Positions 26,642-35,227 of a stretch of DNA of 56,850 bases are shown here, piece after piece. The stretch's first letter is position 1. The number at the start of each line of letters is the position of its first letter. The position numbers and the translations under genes are program-made. Below the pieces are notes generated by a model. It did no database searches, was not told where the DNA came from, and saw only the letters and a list, made by a program, of their open reading frames with translations. This DNA comes from Pedobacter hiemivivus (lineage in GTDB: Bacteria; Bacteroidota; Bacteroidia; Sphingobacteriales; Sphingobacteriaceae): assembly GCF_004331685.1 (NCBI RefSeq), contig NZ_SJSM01000032.1, forward strand, positions 1 to 56,850, given 5' to 3'.

Positions 26642-27201
26642 TGAAAGGTATAGTATTATGCGGTGGAGAGAGTAAACGAATGGGTAGCGATAAGGGATTG
26701 CTTACCATTGGTCCCTGTACCTGGGCTCAACTTGCAGCTCGTAAGCTTGAACGCTTATATATCCCTGTTCTGATTTCTATCAATGAAACGCAGGTAGCAA
26801 CCTATCATGGATTATTTCCTTCTGAGCTATTCGTCATCGATCAGGTAACCGCGAAAGGTCCTTTAACTGGCTTATTGAGCGCACACCTCAAACATCCTGA
26901 TGATGACTTATTGTTATTAGCCTGCGACATGATCGACATGGATATCAGCTCATTAAGATTCTTACGAGACAGTATTACCACATTTCCAGGGTTTGATTAT
27001 TATGTATACTGCAGGGAAGATTTTATGGAACCTTTATGTGCCGTTTATACTTCATCGCAGTTAAAAAAAATCCACTATGAGCTCGAAAACGGAAGTTTGT
27101 CCAACTTTTCGTTACATAAACTCATTAAACAGGCGCGCTACAAAACGCTTACCATAAGAAATATTAAAAATTTCAACAACCACAATACCGCAACCCTTTA
27201 A
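26638..27201 (+). CDS. mobA: Molybdenum cofactor guanylyltransferase
   Basis: Attaches GMP to Mo-molybdopterin, giving the bis-MGD form used by the nitrate reductase in this operon. The 187 residues begin with the nucleotidyl-transferase loop KGIVLCGGESKRMGSDKG; LLLACDMIDMD holds the metal-binding Asp. Two ATG codons (26638 and 26641) are possible; both overlap the moaE stop. Length is normal. Confidence 0.92.
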   Translation: MMKGIVLCGGESKRMGSDKGLLTIGPCTWAQLAARKLERLYIPVLISINETQVATYHGLFPSELFVIDQVTAKGPLTGLLSAHLKHPDDDLLLLACDMIDMDISSLRFLRDSITTFPGFDYYVYCREDFMEPLCAVYTSSQLKKIHYELENGSLSNFSLHKLIKQARYKTLTIRNIKNFNNHNTATL

Positions 27202-27210
27202 ACCACTCAT

Positions 27211-27621
27211 ATGACAAACCACTACAAAAAAACCGTTTATCTCTTCGCAGGCCTTTCAATTTTGGCCCTAACAGCCAAATCGCAAACCAATGTTATCCAA
27301 ACCAAGGCTACCTTTTTTGAGGGTGTAATTGTCGCAGGCTATGTAGACCAAGGTGCCTACATCAACTGTGCTGGGCCTGCCATCAAATTCTCCAAAAAAC
27401 CGCTGGCCATATTGGTAGGGTTATTACCTAGCTTACGGATTAAGAAGGACAAGGTAGCGACAGGTGCAACACAAAACTCCGTGATCACGCCTAACCTGGG
27501 TGCAGGTATTACTGCTACCTACAAGCACTTAGCCATTCAGGTTCCAGTGTATTACAATGCCAAAACAAGCACTAAAGATGGCAAATGGAATCCGGGCATA
27601 GGTATCGGGTACAAGTTTTAA
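27211..27621 (+). CDS. Small exported protein, probably outer-membrane barrel-like
   Basis: Unrecognised protein of 136 residues. A signal peptide is visible (YLFAGLSILALTAKSQ, cleavage near 24). The rest is made of alternating strands with glycines, and the protein ends in GIGIGYKF, a C-terminal Phe as in outer-membrane barrels. It is the last gene of the nitrate operon, 9 bases after mobA, and ends at a strong hairpin. It could be a small porin or outer-membrane sensor for nitrate uptake; that is a guess from position. Confidence 0.7.
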   Translation: MTNHYKKTVYLFAGLSILALTAKSQTNVIQTKATFFEGVIVAGYVDQGAYINCAGPAIKFSKKPLAILVGLLPSLRIKKDKVATGATQNSVITPNLGAGITATYKHLAIQVPVYYNAKTSTKDGKWNPGIGIGYKF

Positions 27622-27623
27622 TT

Positions 27624-27656
27624 AAATTAAGATTCCTGCGTAAGGAATCTTAATTT
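27624..27656. terminator. Bidirectional terminator between the nitrate operon and the crp-like gene
   Basis: AAATTAAGATTCC (27624) pairs perfectly with GGAATCTTAATTT (27644) around a seven-base loop. It starts three bases behind the operon's last stop codon and covers the end of the convergent regulator gene. Confidence 0.75.
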
Positions 27657-28313
27657 CTCTTCATCTATGATATTGATTTGCTTACCTGATAAGGAGATCA
27701 GATTTTCATTAACCAGCTCGGTCGTCATCCGGAATACAGTTTCATATGCGGCTCCTGTAAATGCGGCCAGATCTTGTTTGCTGAGTTCTATATTTAATCC
27801 ACCTGTTTCATTCAGTCCAAACTGTTCTTTTAGTTGTAACAAAGCAACTGCAAGTCTGCTTTTCACGGACATGAGTGCCAGATTCCGCATCTTTTTCTCG
27901 GACTCCTGTAGTTCATCGGCATAAAACAACATCAGGTTAAAAGCAAAATCATGATTTACCTTTAAGGTGGCCATAAAAAATTCGAGGTCTATAAAGCAAA
28001 GCGAAGTTTCTTCAAGTGCAGTGGCCGAAATGGGATAAGCTGAGCTGTGCGTACCTAAACCTCTATGGCCGAATATTTTACCTGGATTAGCAAAACGCAC
28101 AATCAATTCTTTATCTCCCCAATGTTTATGCACTTTAACATTCCCCTTATACACGAAATATACACCTGCAACAGGATCGCCCTCTTTAAAGATCTGCTCA
28201 CCTTTTTTTGCAATAAAGTTTTTGCGATGGCTATCAATTGCCAGTTTCCATTCTTTAAGCACCAAACTGCACATTAAACAGCTTTCAAGATCACAGCATT
28301 TACCTTTCTTCAT
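27627..28313 (-). CDS. Crp/Fnr-family transcription regulator with N-terminal cysteines
   Basis: A 228-residue regulator. Residues about 25-140 form the cyclic-nucleotide-binding beta-roll (KGEQIFKEGDPVAGVYFVYKGNVKV). The winged helix-turn-helix is at 177-205 (LSKQDLAAFTGAAYETVFRM). The N-terminus holds C6, C7, C12 and C15, and C106 lies in the roll, a set that could bind an Fe-S cluster as in FNR, although spacing differs from E. coli. It converges on the nitrate operon and is the best local candidate for binding the ATGTTTT repeats before nirB. No direct evidence links them. Confidence 0.88.
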   Translation of the reverse strand: MKKGKCCDLESCLMCSLVLKEWKLAIDSHRKNFIAKKGEQIFKEGDPVAGVYFVYKGNVKVHKHWGDKELIVRFANPGKIFGHRGLGTHSSAYPISATALEETSLCFIDLEFFMATLKVNHDFAFNLMLFYADELQESEKKMRNLALMSVKSRLAVALLQLKEQFGLNETGGLNIELSKQDLAAFTGAAYETVFRMTTELVNENLISLSGKQINIIDEEKLRFLTQES

Positions 28314-28622
28314 ATTTTCCGCAGCTTTTAAGTTGCGGTTTCTAATATCCTAAAAGTTTTTGACTAGCAATTCTATATCTTCTTTTTTATTTAGCTTAAA
28401 GAGGTGGTAAAAAAACCACATCTTTAATAACCTTCACCACCAGCCACCCTGCTTAACAAAAAAACCATCTTCTATGAAGAGCCTCGGAACTTTTTTCAGT
28501 AGTGTCTATTGATCTTGGTCTTCAAGAGTGCTTCGCAGTTTGCCTTTCTTCAAGGCAAAAGATTCCAGCTATGAAGAGAACGATTATTTTTTTCCGTTAC
28601 TTTGCAGCATAAATCTACTGCT
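28314..28622. other. Intergenic region between the crp-like gene and marC
   Basis: About 309 bases without a gene. It holds a small stem (CCGCA/TGCGG arms near 28320-28339) upstream of the regulator, a GTGGT/ACCAC stem near 28405, a TTGCC/GGCAA stem near 28540-28556 and a duplicated decamer CTATGAAGAG. None has a clear function. The marC promoter lies at its right end. Confidence 0.5.
28597..28604 (+). promoter_or_regulatory. Possible -7 element of marC
   Basis: TTACTTTG differs from TAnnTTTG at one base and ends 18 bases before the marC ATG. Confidence 0.35.
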
Positions 28623-29192
28623 ATGGAGTTTAATTACAGTCAAATCCTTTCCACCTCGATGGTATTATTCGCCATCATTGATATCCTGGGGGCTATTCCT
28701 ATTGTAATAGAACTTAGAAAAAAGGCAGGGCATATCCAGTCGGAAAAAGCAACCATAGTGGCTACCGTTTTGATGGTAATCTTTTTGTTTGCCGGAGAAT
28801 CCCTACTAAAGGTAATTGGTTTAGATGTAGCTTCTTTTGCCATTGCAGGCTCTATGGTGATCTTTTTCATCGCAATGGAGATGATATTAGGCTTAACCAT
28901 ATTTAAAGAAGGCGATGCCCCGGAAACGGTATCTATCGTGCCATTGGCATTTCCATTGATTGCGGGTGCAGGAACCATGACGACCCTCCTATCTTTAAAA
29001 ACAGAATATGCTACTCAAAACATTATTGTCGGCATTCTGATCAATATGATGTTTGTTTACTTTGTGTTAAAGAACACCGAACGTTTAGAAAAGCTATTCG
29101 GAAAATCAGGACTAAATGTACTAAGAAAAGCCTTTGGAATTATCCTGTTAGCCATCGCCATTAAGCTGTTTAGAAATAATACAGGGTTATAG
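28623..29192 (+). CDS. MarC-family integral membrane protein
   Basis: A 190-residue inner-membrane protein with six helices. IIDILGAIPIVIEL in the first helix and FPLIAGAGTMTTLLSL near residue 112 are the repeated family motif (P-L-x-x-P/A-G). Function in the family is unclear; the link to multiple antibiotic resistance was withdrawn for E. coli MarC. I chose ATG 28623 over an upstream TTG because the latter falls in the likely promoter. It ends 16 bases before the convergent rhaM-like gene. Confidence 0.88.
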   Translation: MEFNYSQILSTSMVLFAIIDILGAIPIVIELRKKAGHIQSEKATIVATVLMVIFLFAGESLLKVIGLDVASFAIAGSMVIFFIAMEMILGLTIFKEGDAPETVSIVPLAFPLIAGAGTMTTLLSLKTEYATQNIIVGILINMMFVYFVLKNTERLEKLFGKSGLNVLRKAFGIILLAIAIKLFRNNTGL

Positions 29193-29208
29193 CGAATCGC
29201 GCCTCTTC

Positions 29209-29520
29209 TTAATCGAGGTGAAACACTTGCTCCAACTTTACACTAACCGGTGAATTGTCTGAATTGGTTTCCATAATATCAGCCATATGGGCCCACCACT
29301 TTTGGACAAGCGCTGTAGTTCCCAGATCCTGAGATGAGGCACCTTCCTGTTGCTGCACTGCAAAAAGGGTGTTAGTTTCTTCGTCCAAAAAAATGGAATA
29401 ATCACTCACCCCATTCTGTTTAAGCAATGATGCGAGTTCTGGCCAAATCTCATTATGCCGTTTTTGATATTCTGATTTGGCTCCTGGCTTCAGCTTCATT
29501 TTAAATGCAATCTTTGACAT
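29209..29520 (-). CDS. rhaM: L-rhamnose mutarotase
   Basis: Interconverts alpha and beta L-rhamnopyranose. At 103 residues it matches the family in length, and Y18 and H22 (YQKRHNEIWPEL) stand at the same positions as the active-site residues of E. coli RhaM. WWAHMADIM and NSPVSVKLEQVF are also conserved. No other rhamnose genes are near, so it acts as an orphan, perhaps with a distant catabolic cluster. Confidence 0.9.
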   Translation of the reverse strand: MSKIAFKMKLKPGAKSEYQKRHNEIWPELASLLKQNGVSDYSIFLDEETNTLFAVQQQEGASSQDLGTTALVQKWWAHMADIMETNSDNSPVSVKLEQVFHLD

Positions 29521-29743
29521 ATCTTCCCTAACTTATCTACTTTTTATGCCTAACATACACAGATATAAAATTATCAGCAACCTGTCCCATCCTGCTTCAG
29601 CCATTAGCGCCTGCAATCAAGGCAGTTAAAAACAGTGATTTCAGATTTTTCGCAAATCTTTATCGAACCGGATAGCACTGTTTACTATGGGTTCACTTGG
29701 TTATGGGTTGTGGATTACTTTCAGAGCAATTTTCTCGAACGAG

Positions 29744-29776
29744 GTCCGAACCAGGTCCGAACGTAGTCCGTCTCAG
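29744..29776. repeat. Short 11-bp repeat array (GTCCG core)
   Basis: Within the 414-base gap 29521-29934, which holds no gene, GTCCG recurs at 29744, 29755 and 29766: GTCCGAACCAG, GTCCGAACGTA, GTCCGTCTCAG. The period and core equal those of the array at 2085-2128. No clear inverted half is seen. The rest of the gap shows nothing I can name. Confidence 0.6.
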
Positions 29777-29934
29777 GAGCGACTTTGTTAACCGGCACAA
29801 TACAGGGACGATACCGCTTCGCTAACAATCCAAAAAAATTCATTTGATTTTAATTTCGGCCACAGCATGCAGCTAAAAGGATGTGATTTCAATTTTAAAT
29901 CCTAATCCAATATAAACAAAAAGAAAAGGAAAAC

Positions 29935-31101
29935 CTAATTCGTCTTAATTAATCTGGCCACAAACATGGTATCGGCTTTATGTGTATAACCTTTGATCAG
30001 TTCCATTTTTTCGAGCTTTAAAGGTAGATTTTCCAATAAATAAGCAATCACATCTTCGTTCTCCTGTTTAAACACAGAACAGGTAATGTAAATTAAGGGC
30101 TTCCCTTCTTTCAGGTATTTGACCACATTTGAGGCAATACTTTGCTGCAACTTCGAGAAATAGCTGATCTTATGCTGCTCAAAATAGTACAACATTTCAG
30201 GTGTTCTTCCCCAAGTTCCGGATCCTGAGCAGGGTGCATCCAATATAATCCCATCAAATTCGTAATCGTGCAAATCCTGAGCATTATTTTGAAGCAGATC
30301 CAACACTTTTTTCTGGTATTTCTTTAATCCAGCTTCTCTAAAGCGTTCATCCAGATTGTTTAAGCTATTTTCCCGAACATCACTCACCAACAACTCTATT
30401 TTAGGTTCCAGATCATGTAGCAACAATGATTTACCACCTGAAGCTGCGCAGCAATCCCACCATTTATCCCAGGTTTGTGGCTGGAAAAAACTACCTGTTT
30501 GCTGCGAGGAAAGATCCTGTACCTGGTAGTGTTGCTGCCCGGTTAAAATCTGATCTAGTTTAGTACCATTGGCAACGGCAAGGGTATTGTCCCCAATCTG
30601 CTCCGCAACGATACCGTCCTTGTTCAGTACTTCAGCTATTGTTTTCAAATGTCCGCCGGTCACCCTGATAAACAGGTCAGGTTGCGTAAAAAAAGAGTTT
30701 AAGAAAGCAGGTTTATCAATAGATTCGGAAAGTTCTTCATGGAAACTAAAGACATCGGTTAGCTCAAATGCCGGATAATTTGATTTGATTAGCTCCAGTT
30801 TTTCGGATACAGAGAGTTCAACGTGTTGCTTCAATTCGGGCAACAAGGACTCAATCACCAAACTGCTGGTTGAGTTACACAGAAAATCTGCAATAGCCAG
30901 GCGCAACGCCCTTTCTTCTTTAATTAATGCTTTGCCCAATCTAAAGAAACTGTAGATATAGCGAGAAGCCCAGCGCCGATCTGAGGATCCCATTTGCTTA
31001 TTTCTTTTAAAATAAGTAAACAAAAAACGATGTAATGGCAATGCACCATCATAACTTTTAAAGATCTGTTCAAATGCCCTTAGCTGGTGTTCTACTCTCA
31101 T
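29935..31101 (-). CDS. RsmB/NOP-family RNA cytosine-5 methyltransferase
   Basis: Methylates a cytosine in RNA, probably 16S rRNA, with SAM. In 388 residues, about 1-150 form an N-terminal helical domain and the rest a Rossmann methyltransferase: CCAASGGKSLLL (SAM loop), LDAPCSGSGTWGR (motif IV, catalytic-site PC) and ITCSVFKQEN (motif VI with the nucleophilic Cys). The N-terminal domain is shorter than in E. coli RsmB, so the exact target is open. Its ATG overlaps the stop of the lipoprotein gene by four bases. Confidence 0.87.
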   Translation of the reverse strand: MRVEHQLRAFEQIFKSYDGALPLHRFLFTYFKRNKQMGSSDRRWASRYIYSFFRLGKALIKEERALRLAIADFLCNSTSSLVIESLLPELKQHVELSVSEKLELIKSNYPAFELTDVFSFHEELSESIDKPAFLNSFFTQPDLFIRVTGGHLKTIAEVLNKDGIVAEQIGDNTLAVANGTKLDQILTGQQHYQVQDLSSQQTGSFFQPQTWDKWWDCCAASGGKSLLLHDLEPKIELLVSDVRENSLNNLDERFREAGLKKYQKKVLDLLQNNAQDLHDYEFDGIILDAPCSGSGTWGRTPEMLYYFEQHKISYFSKLQQSIASNVVKYLKEGKPLIYITCSVFKQENEDVIAYLLENLPLKLEKMELIKGYTHKADTMFVARLIKTN

Positions 31102-32330
31102 TCAATAATATTTAAAGCAAAGTTCTTATAACGCAATAGCATCAAGCTGGTATTGATGTATCCGGAGGTATTATCGTGTACAAAATGAAAGGAATTGTGA
31201 AGCCCCTTATAGTTTTCTTTAGTCAGGTATTTGATATAATCATCACCATACTTAGCAAGCAGTCTTCCAAAATAGAAGCCCGTATCAAATCCCTTGAAGG
31301 CATATTCTCCAGGCTCAAAATTGAATTGTGCTCTATATTTTTTTATGAAAGTGTTTACCTCCGCCCTGGTATAATCTACCTTATAGGAAGAAGAAACAAT
31401 GGTATTAAAAGCCTGAAGTTCTTCTGTATTGTAATTTTGTTTAACCCATTCAGGATGGCCGAAGAGCGAGATATTCAATCCCGTTTTTTTAATCTTCATC
31501 AACTTATCCAGTGTAGGTACTACAAACTTTTTGTCGGATGAGCTGACTAGAATTACATATTGTTTTCCTTTTACAACCTTAGTTTCCATCGTAAAAACAG
31601 AACCATACTCCTGAAAGGCGAATACCTTTTTACTATTTGCAAAATAAGCTCTTAAAGGCTTCGCAAATATCTCATCACTGGCCGTCTTAGGGTTGATCAA
31701 TACGACAATTGTATTGGTAGGATTGTAATTTTTACTGATGTAATTACCAATCTTTTCAGCATGAAGATCGATGTTATTTACAATAGAGATAAGATTAGGG
31801 TTGCCAAATTCGGCAGGCTGTGAAGCCGCAAGTGGATTTACAACTGGTATCTCTCGTGATATGGAATAATTGGTAATGTATTTTAATCCATCAGGATAAA
31901 CAGGGCCAACAATTATATTGCTACCCAATAAACTGCCATTGCTGATTAAATCGCCAATTTGGGCATTGTTATCCTGTGTATCGTAAACCTTAAGTTTAAA
32001 ATTCTGTCCAGTTGCCGCTGCAGAGTCTACGCCTAACTTAAATCCCTGGTAGAAATCGATAGCTATGGCTGCCTTTTCTACATCGGCTTTAGTGGCACTC
32101 TTCAGTTTGATTTCATCTAGCCGAAAGGGAACAAGCAAGGAAATAGTAGCCTGCTTTACTTTCAAAGCAGGCTTTTCTATTTTCTCGACTTTCTTCGGCG
32201 TCTCGGGCTTTTTGGTTTCAGGCCTTATTTTTGGCGAACAGGCTGATAGAAAAAGTGCCGATAATACGATGATCCAATACTTATTCCCACTCAATTGTAG
32301 CAGGGGGTTTTGAACTAATATCATATACAA
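31098..32330 (-). CDS. Lipoprotein with periplasmic-binding (type 1) fold
   Basis: An exported lipoprotein of up to 410 residues: LSALFLSAC is the lipobox, followed by a Lys/Pro/Glu linker and then a type 1 periplasmic-binding domain (ISLLVPFRLDE, GFKLGVDSAAA, IVGPVYPDG, PVVNPLAASQP). Such domains occur in amino-acid ABC binding proteins and in LpoA-like cell-wall activators; no ABC genes are close. The ATG at 32330 lies inside guaA; a TTG at 32294 would give a more normal 19-residue signal peptide, so the start is uncertain. Probably co-transcribed from guaA. Confidence 0.78.
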   Translation of the reverse strand: MYMILVQNPLLQLSGNKYWIIVLSALFLSACSPKIRPETKKPETPKKVEKIEKPALKVKQATISLLVPFRLDEIKLKSATKADVEKAAIAIDFYQGFKLGVDSAAATGQNFKLKVYDTQDNNAQIGDLISNGSLLGSNIIVGPVYPDGLKYITNYSISREIPVVNPLAASQPAEFGNPNLISIVNNIDLHAEKIGNYISKNYNPTNTIVVLINPKTASDEIFAKPLRAYFANSKKVFAFQEYGSVFTMETKVVKGKQYVILVSSSDKKFVVPTLDKLMKIKKTGLNISLFGHPEWVKQNYNTEELQAFNTIVSSSYKVDYTRAEVNTFIKKYRAQFNFEPGEYAFKGFDTGFYFGRLLAKYGDDYIKYLTKENYKGLHNSFHFVHDNTSGYINTSLMLLRYKNFALNIIE

Positions 32331-33807
32331 CGCGGTTAATTCCTTTTACTTTGTTAATTATTTCATTAGAAATTTTTGCGAGTACGTTATATGGCAAATG
32401 ACACCAATCGGCAGTCATACCATCAACAGATTCAACAGCACGTAAGGCAATTGCATTCTCGTAAGTACGCTCATCCCCCATTACACCTACCGATTGAACT
32501 GGTAGGAATATCGCTCCTGCCTGCCATACTTTGTCGTATAAACCAGCTTCTTTTAAATTATTGATATAGATGGCATCAGCTTCCTGGAGGATCGATACCT
32601 TCTCAGCAGTTACTTCACCAAGAATCCTGATGGCCAAACCTGGTCCAGGGAAAGGGTGACGTCCAATAATAAAGTGCTCCAATCCTAATGATCTTCCGAC
32701 TCTTCTTACTTCATCTTTAAATAAGGTATTTAATGGCTCAACTACTTTCAATTTCATGAAATCAGGTAAACCACCAACATTATGGTGTGATTTAATGGTT
32801 GCAGAAGGGCCTTTTACAGAAACCGACTCGATGATGTCTGGATAGATTGTACCTTGAGCCAACCATTTCACATCCTGTACCTGGTGTGCTTCATCATCAA
32901 AAACTTCGATAAACACACGTCCGATCGCTTTACGTTTCAATTCTGGGTCTGAAAGACCGGCAAGCTGACTTAAGAAACGATCTTTAGCATCAACACCTTT
33001 AATGTTTAATCCTAAATGTTTGTATTGCTCTAATACAGCAGCGTACTCATCTTTACGTAACAAACCATTGTCAACAAAAATACAATGTAAGTTTTTGCCT
33101 ATGGCCTTATGTAATAATATAGCGGCTACACTTGAATCTACACCACCTGAAAGGGCAAGTACAACTTTGTCATCACCCAATTGCTGTTGCAATGCAGCAA
33201 TAGTAGTTTCAACAAATGCATCTGGCGTCCATTCTTGCTTACATCCACAGATGTCTACCAAAAAGTTCTCCAATAACTGTTTTCCATCGGTACTGTGGGT
33301 AACTTCCGGGTGAAACTGTATGGCATAGGTAGCAGTACCTTTAACTTGATAAGCCGCAACTTTTACACTATCGGTACTTGCGATCAACTCAAAGCTTTCT
33401 GGTATTTTAGTAATGGTATCACCGTGTGACATCCATACTTGCGAATCAAGGGCAATATTTTTAAATAACTTATTGCTTTCGGCAACATAATTCAGATTGG
33501 CTCTGCCATACTCACGCGTTGATGAAGCTTGTACTTCGCCACCTGTTTGCTGAGCAATGTACTGGGCGCCGTAACAAACAGCAAGCACTGGGTAATTATC
33601 AAACTTTTTAAGATCTACCTGAGGAGCATCTTCCTGACGAACCGAATATGGGCTGCCTGAAAGGATGATACCTTTTACATTTGACGTTATTTCAGGAATG
33701 TTATTAAATGGATGAATTTCGCAATAAACGTTTAACTCGCGTACCCTGCGTGCAATTAACTGTGTATATTGGGATCCAAAATCGAGAATTATGATTTTTT
33801 CTAGCAT
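32281..33807 (-). CDS. guaA: GMP synthase (glutamine-hydrolysing)
   Basis: Converts XMP to GMP with ATP and glutamine. The 508 residues hold a class I glutamine amidotransferase domain (Cys78 in VCYGAQ, His166 and Glu168 in HPEVTHS), an ATP-pyrophosphatase domain with the P-loop SGGVDSS at 220-226, and the C-terminal dimer domain ending in PPATIEWE. I set the start at ATG 33807; a TTG two codons earlier falls in the -7 box. The ATG lies only three bases behind TAACTTTG, so the mRNA is probably leaderless. Confidence 0.97.
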   Translation of the reverse strand: MLEKIIILDFGSQYTQLIARRVRELNVYCEIHPFNNIPEITSNVKGIILSGSPYSVRQEDAPQVDLKKFDNYPVLAVCYGAQYIAQQTGGEVQASSTREYGRANLNYVAESNKLFKNIALDSQVWMSHGDTITKIPESFELIASTDSVKVAAYQVKGTATYAIQFHPEVTHSTDGKQLLENFLVDICGCKQEWTPDAFVETTIAALQQQLGDDKVVLALSGGVDSSVAAILLHKAIGKNLHCIFVDNGLLRKDEYAAVLEQYKHLGLNIKGVDAKDRFLSQLAGLSDPELKRKAIGRVFIEVFDDEAHQVQDVKWLAQGTIYPDIIESVSVKGPSATIKSHHNVGGLPDFMKLKVVEPLNTLFKDEVRRVGRSLGLEHFIIGRHPFPGPGLAIRILGEVTAEKVSILQEADAIYINNLKEAGLYDKVWQAGAIFLPVQSVGVMGDERTYENAIALRAVESVDGMTADWCHLPYNVLAKISNEIINKVKGINRVVYDISSKPPATIEWE

Positions 33808-33810
33808 GGC

Positions 33811-33841
33811 CAAAGTTAAGAAAACTTATGCCGCGCTACAA
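33811..33841 (-). promoter_or_regulatory. Promoter of guaA, probably leaderless
   Basis: On the minus strand TTG (plus 33839-33841), 20 bases, then TAACTTTG (plus 33811-33818), a perfect consensus. The start of transcription would coincide with the guaA ATG within about two bases. Confidence 0.6.
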
Positions 33842-33854
33842 GCAGGAATATCAA

Positions 33855-34319
33855 TTAACCTTGATTTTCGTACTTCAGGACTTCTACACCGAACCTTTTT
33901 AGGAAATCTACGCCTTCATCACTAGCTAATCCTTTGTATGCTGCGTAAGAATCTCTGTAATAAACCTTCTTAATGCCGGACGAGAGGATTAAACGCGCGC
34001 AGGCTATACAGGGTGATAACGTAGTATACAAGGTTGCTCCTTCTATTTTAGAACCGTTTTTTATCCCGTATAAGATGGCATTCTCTTCGGCGTGCAAGGC
34101 CAATGAGCAACTTCCACGTGAATCTTTGGCACAACCAGTTTCCGGCCATTCTACATCGCAATTGTGTGTACCTGCAGGCGGACCATTATATCCTATGGAA
34201 ATAATACGGGTATCTTTTGTCAACACTGCTCCTACTTGTGCCCGTACGCAATGCGAACGAAATGCAAGATCGGTAGCTAAATTCATGAAAATATTATTGA
34301 AACTTGGTTTTACTGTCAT
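33855..34319 (-). CDS. dCMP/cytidine deaminase-family protein (ComEB-like)
   Basis: Zinc deaminase of 154 residues, most likely dCMP deaminase supplying dUMP for thymidylate. The zinc site is complete: H76 and E78 in HAEENA, C104 and C107 in PCIACA. GYNGPPAGTHNCD and the extra Cys/His region at 50-72 match the dCMP deaminase/ComEB group, which binds a second zinc. It lies upstream of guaA in the same direction, but guaA has its own promoter between them. Confidence 0.9.
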   Translation of the reverse strand: MTVKPSFNNIFMNLATDLAFRSHCVRAQVGAVLTKDTRIISIGYNGPPAGTHNCDVEWPETGCAKDSRGSCSLALHAEENAILYGIKNGSKIEGATLYTTLSPCIACARLILSSGIKKVYYRDSYAAYKGLASDEGVDFLKRFGVEVLKYENQG

Positions 34320-34449
34320 TCTACTGATTTCTCCCTTGATACTTAAAAAGTGGCAAAGACGTTTATTTTATAATTATAATGAAGGATAGTTTTTTTGAAG
34401 CTAATTTATGTTTAAAATTGCATATTAGCACAATATATACGTTAGCTGA

Positions 34450-35079
34450 ATGTTTGAAGCAATATTACAAGGGATAGGTGCGGGTATTTTATTTTCTTTT
34501 TTAACAGGGCCCGTATTCTTTTCAATGATCAAAACCAGTATTGAAAAAGGATTCAAGGCCGGTTTTTCGCTGGCGATCGGGGTAATCATAAGTGACATTA
34601 TTTTTATTAGTTTAACTATTTTCAGCTCACAGTTCGTTGACTATAATTCTACATTCAATAAATATATCGGCATCGTTGGTGGTTTATTTTTATTCGGCAT
34701 TGGCCTATATTACCTCTTACATAAGGTAAAAGTTAGCTACAATATAGAAGAAACCATAAAAATCAATAGAAGTGGCTACATTTTAAAAGGTTTTTTAATG
34801 TGTCTTTTATCTCCTTCTACTTTGATGTTTTGGATTATGGTAGGTGGTATTGTATCTGTACAGCTTCATTACGAAATGGCAGAGAAAGTCGTGTTCTTTA
34901 TTATAGCCATGACCACACAGTTGTCTGTAGATTGCTTAAAAACCTATTATGCCGCTAAGCTCAGGTATAGAATCAAAGAGAAGACCATCCAAAACCTAAA
35001 CAGAATTGCAGGAGCTGTTATACTGATATTTGCAATTAGACTGTTTTATGAGGTGATAATTAAGTATTATTCAAAATAA
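34450..35079 (+). CDS. LysE/RhtB-family exporter
   Basis: A 209-residue inner-membrane protein with about six helices. GIGAGILFSFLTGPVFFSMIKTSIEKG is the N-terminal family pattern (here the run is broken into helix 1 and its loop), and LSPSTLMFW matches the N-P-K-x-x-x-F region in helix 4. Relatives export amino acids such as lysine or threonine. It is a single gene divergent from the deaminase. The substrate is unknown. Confidence 0.82.
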   Translation: MFEAILQGIGAGILFSFLTGPVFFSMIKTSIEKGFKAGFSLAIGVIISDIIFISLTIFSSQFVDYNSTFNKYIGIVGGLFLFGIGLYYLLHKVKVSYNIEETIKINRSGYILKGFLMCLLSPSTLMFWIMVGGIVSVQLHYEMAEKVVFFIIAMTTQLSVDCLKTYYAAKLRYRIKEKTIQNLNRIAGAVILIFAIRLFYEVIIKYYSK

Positions 35080-35227
35080 GCCATTCTATTCACAGTCTGG
35101 AACAATTGATGCAGAAGGGCATCAAATATTCCTAGGCCTGTTCACAGAAGGCATATTTTGTTTCAAAGCATGATGCAGACTGGGTGTTAATAAGGGGCCG
35201 ACCTGCCTGCCTAAAATAGCTTTTTGT

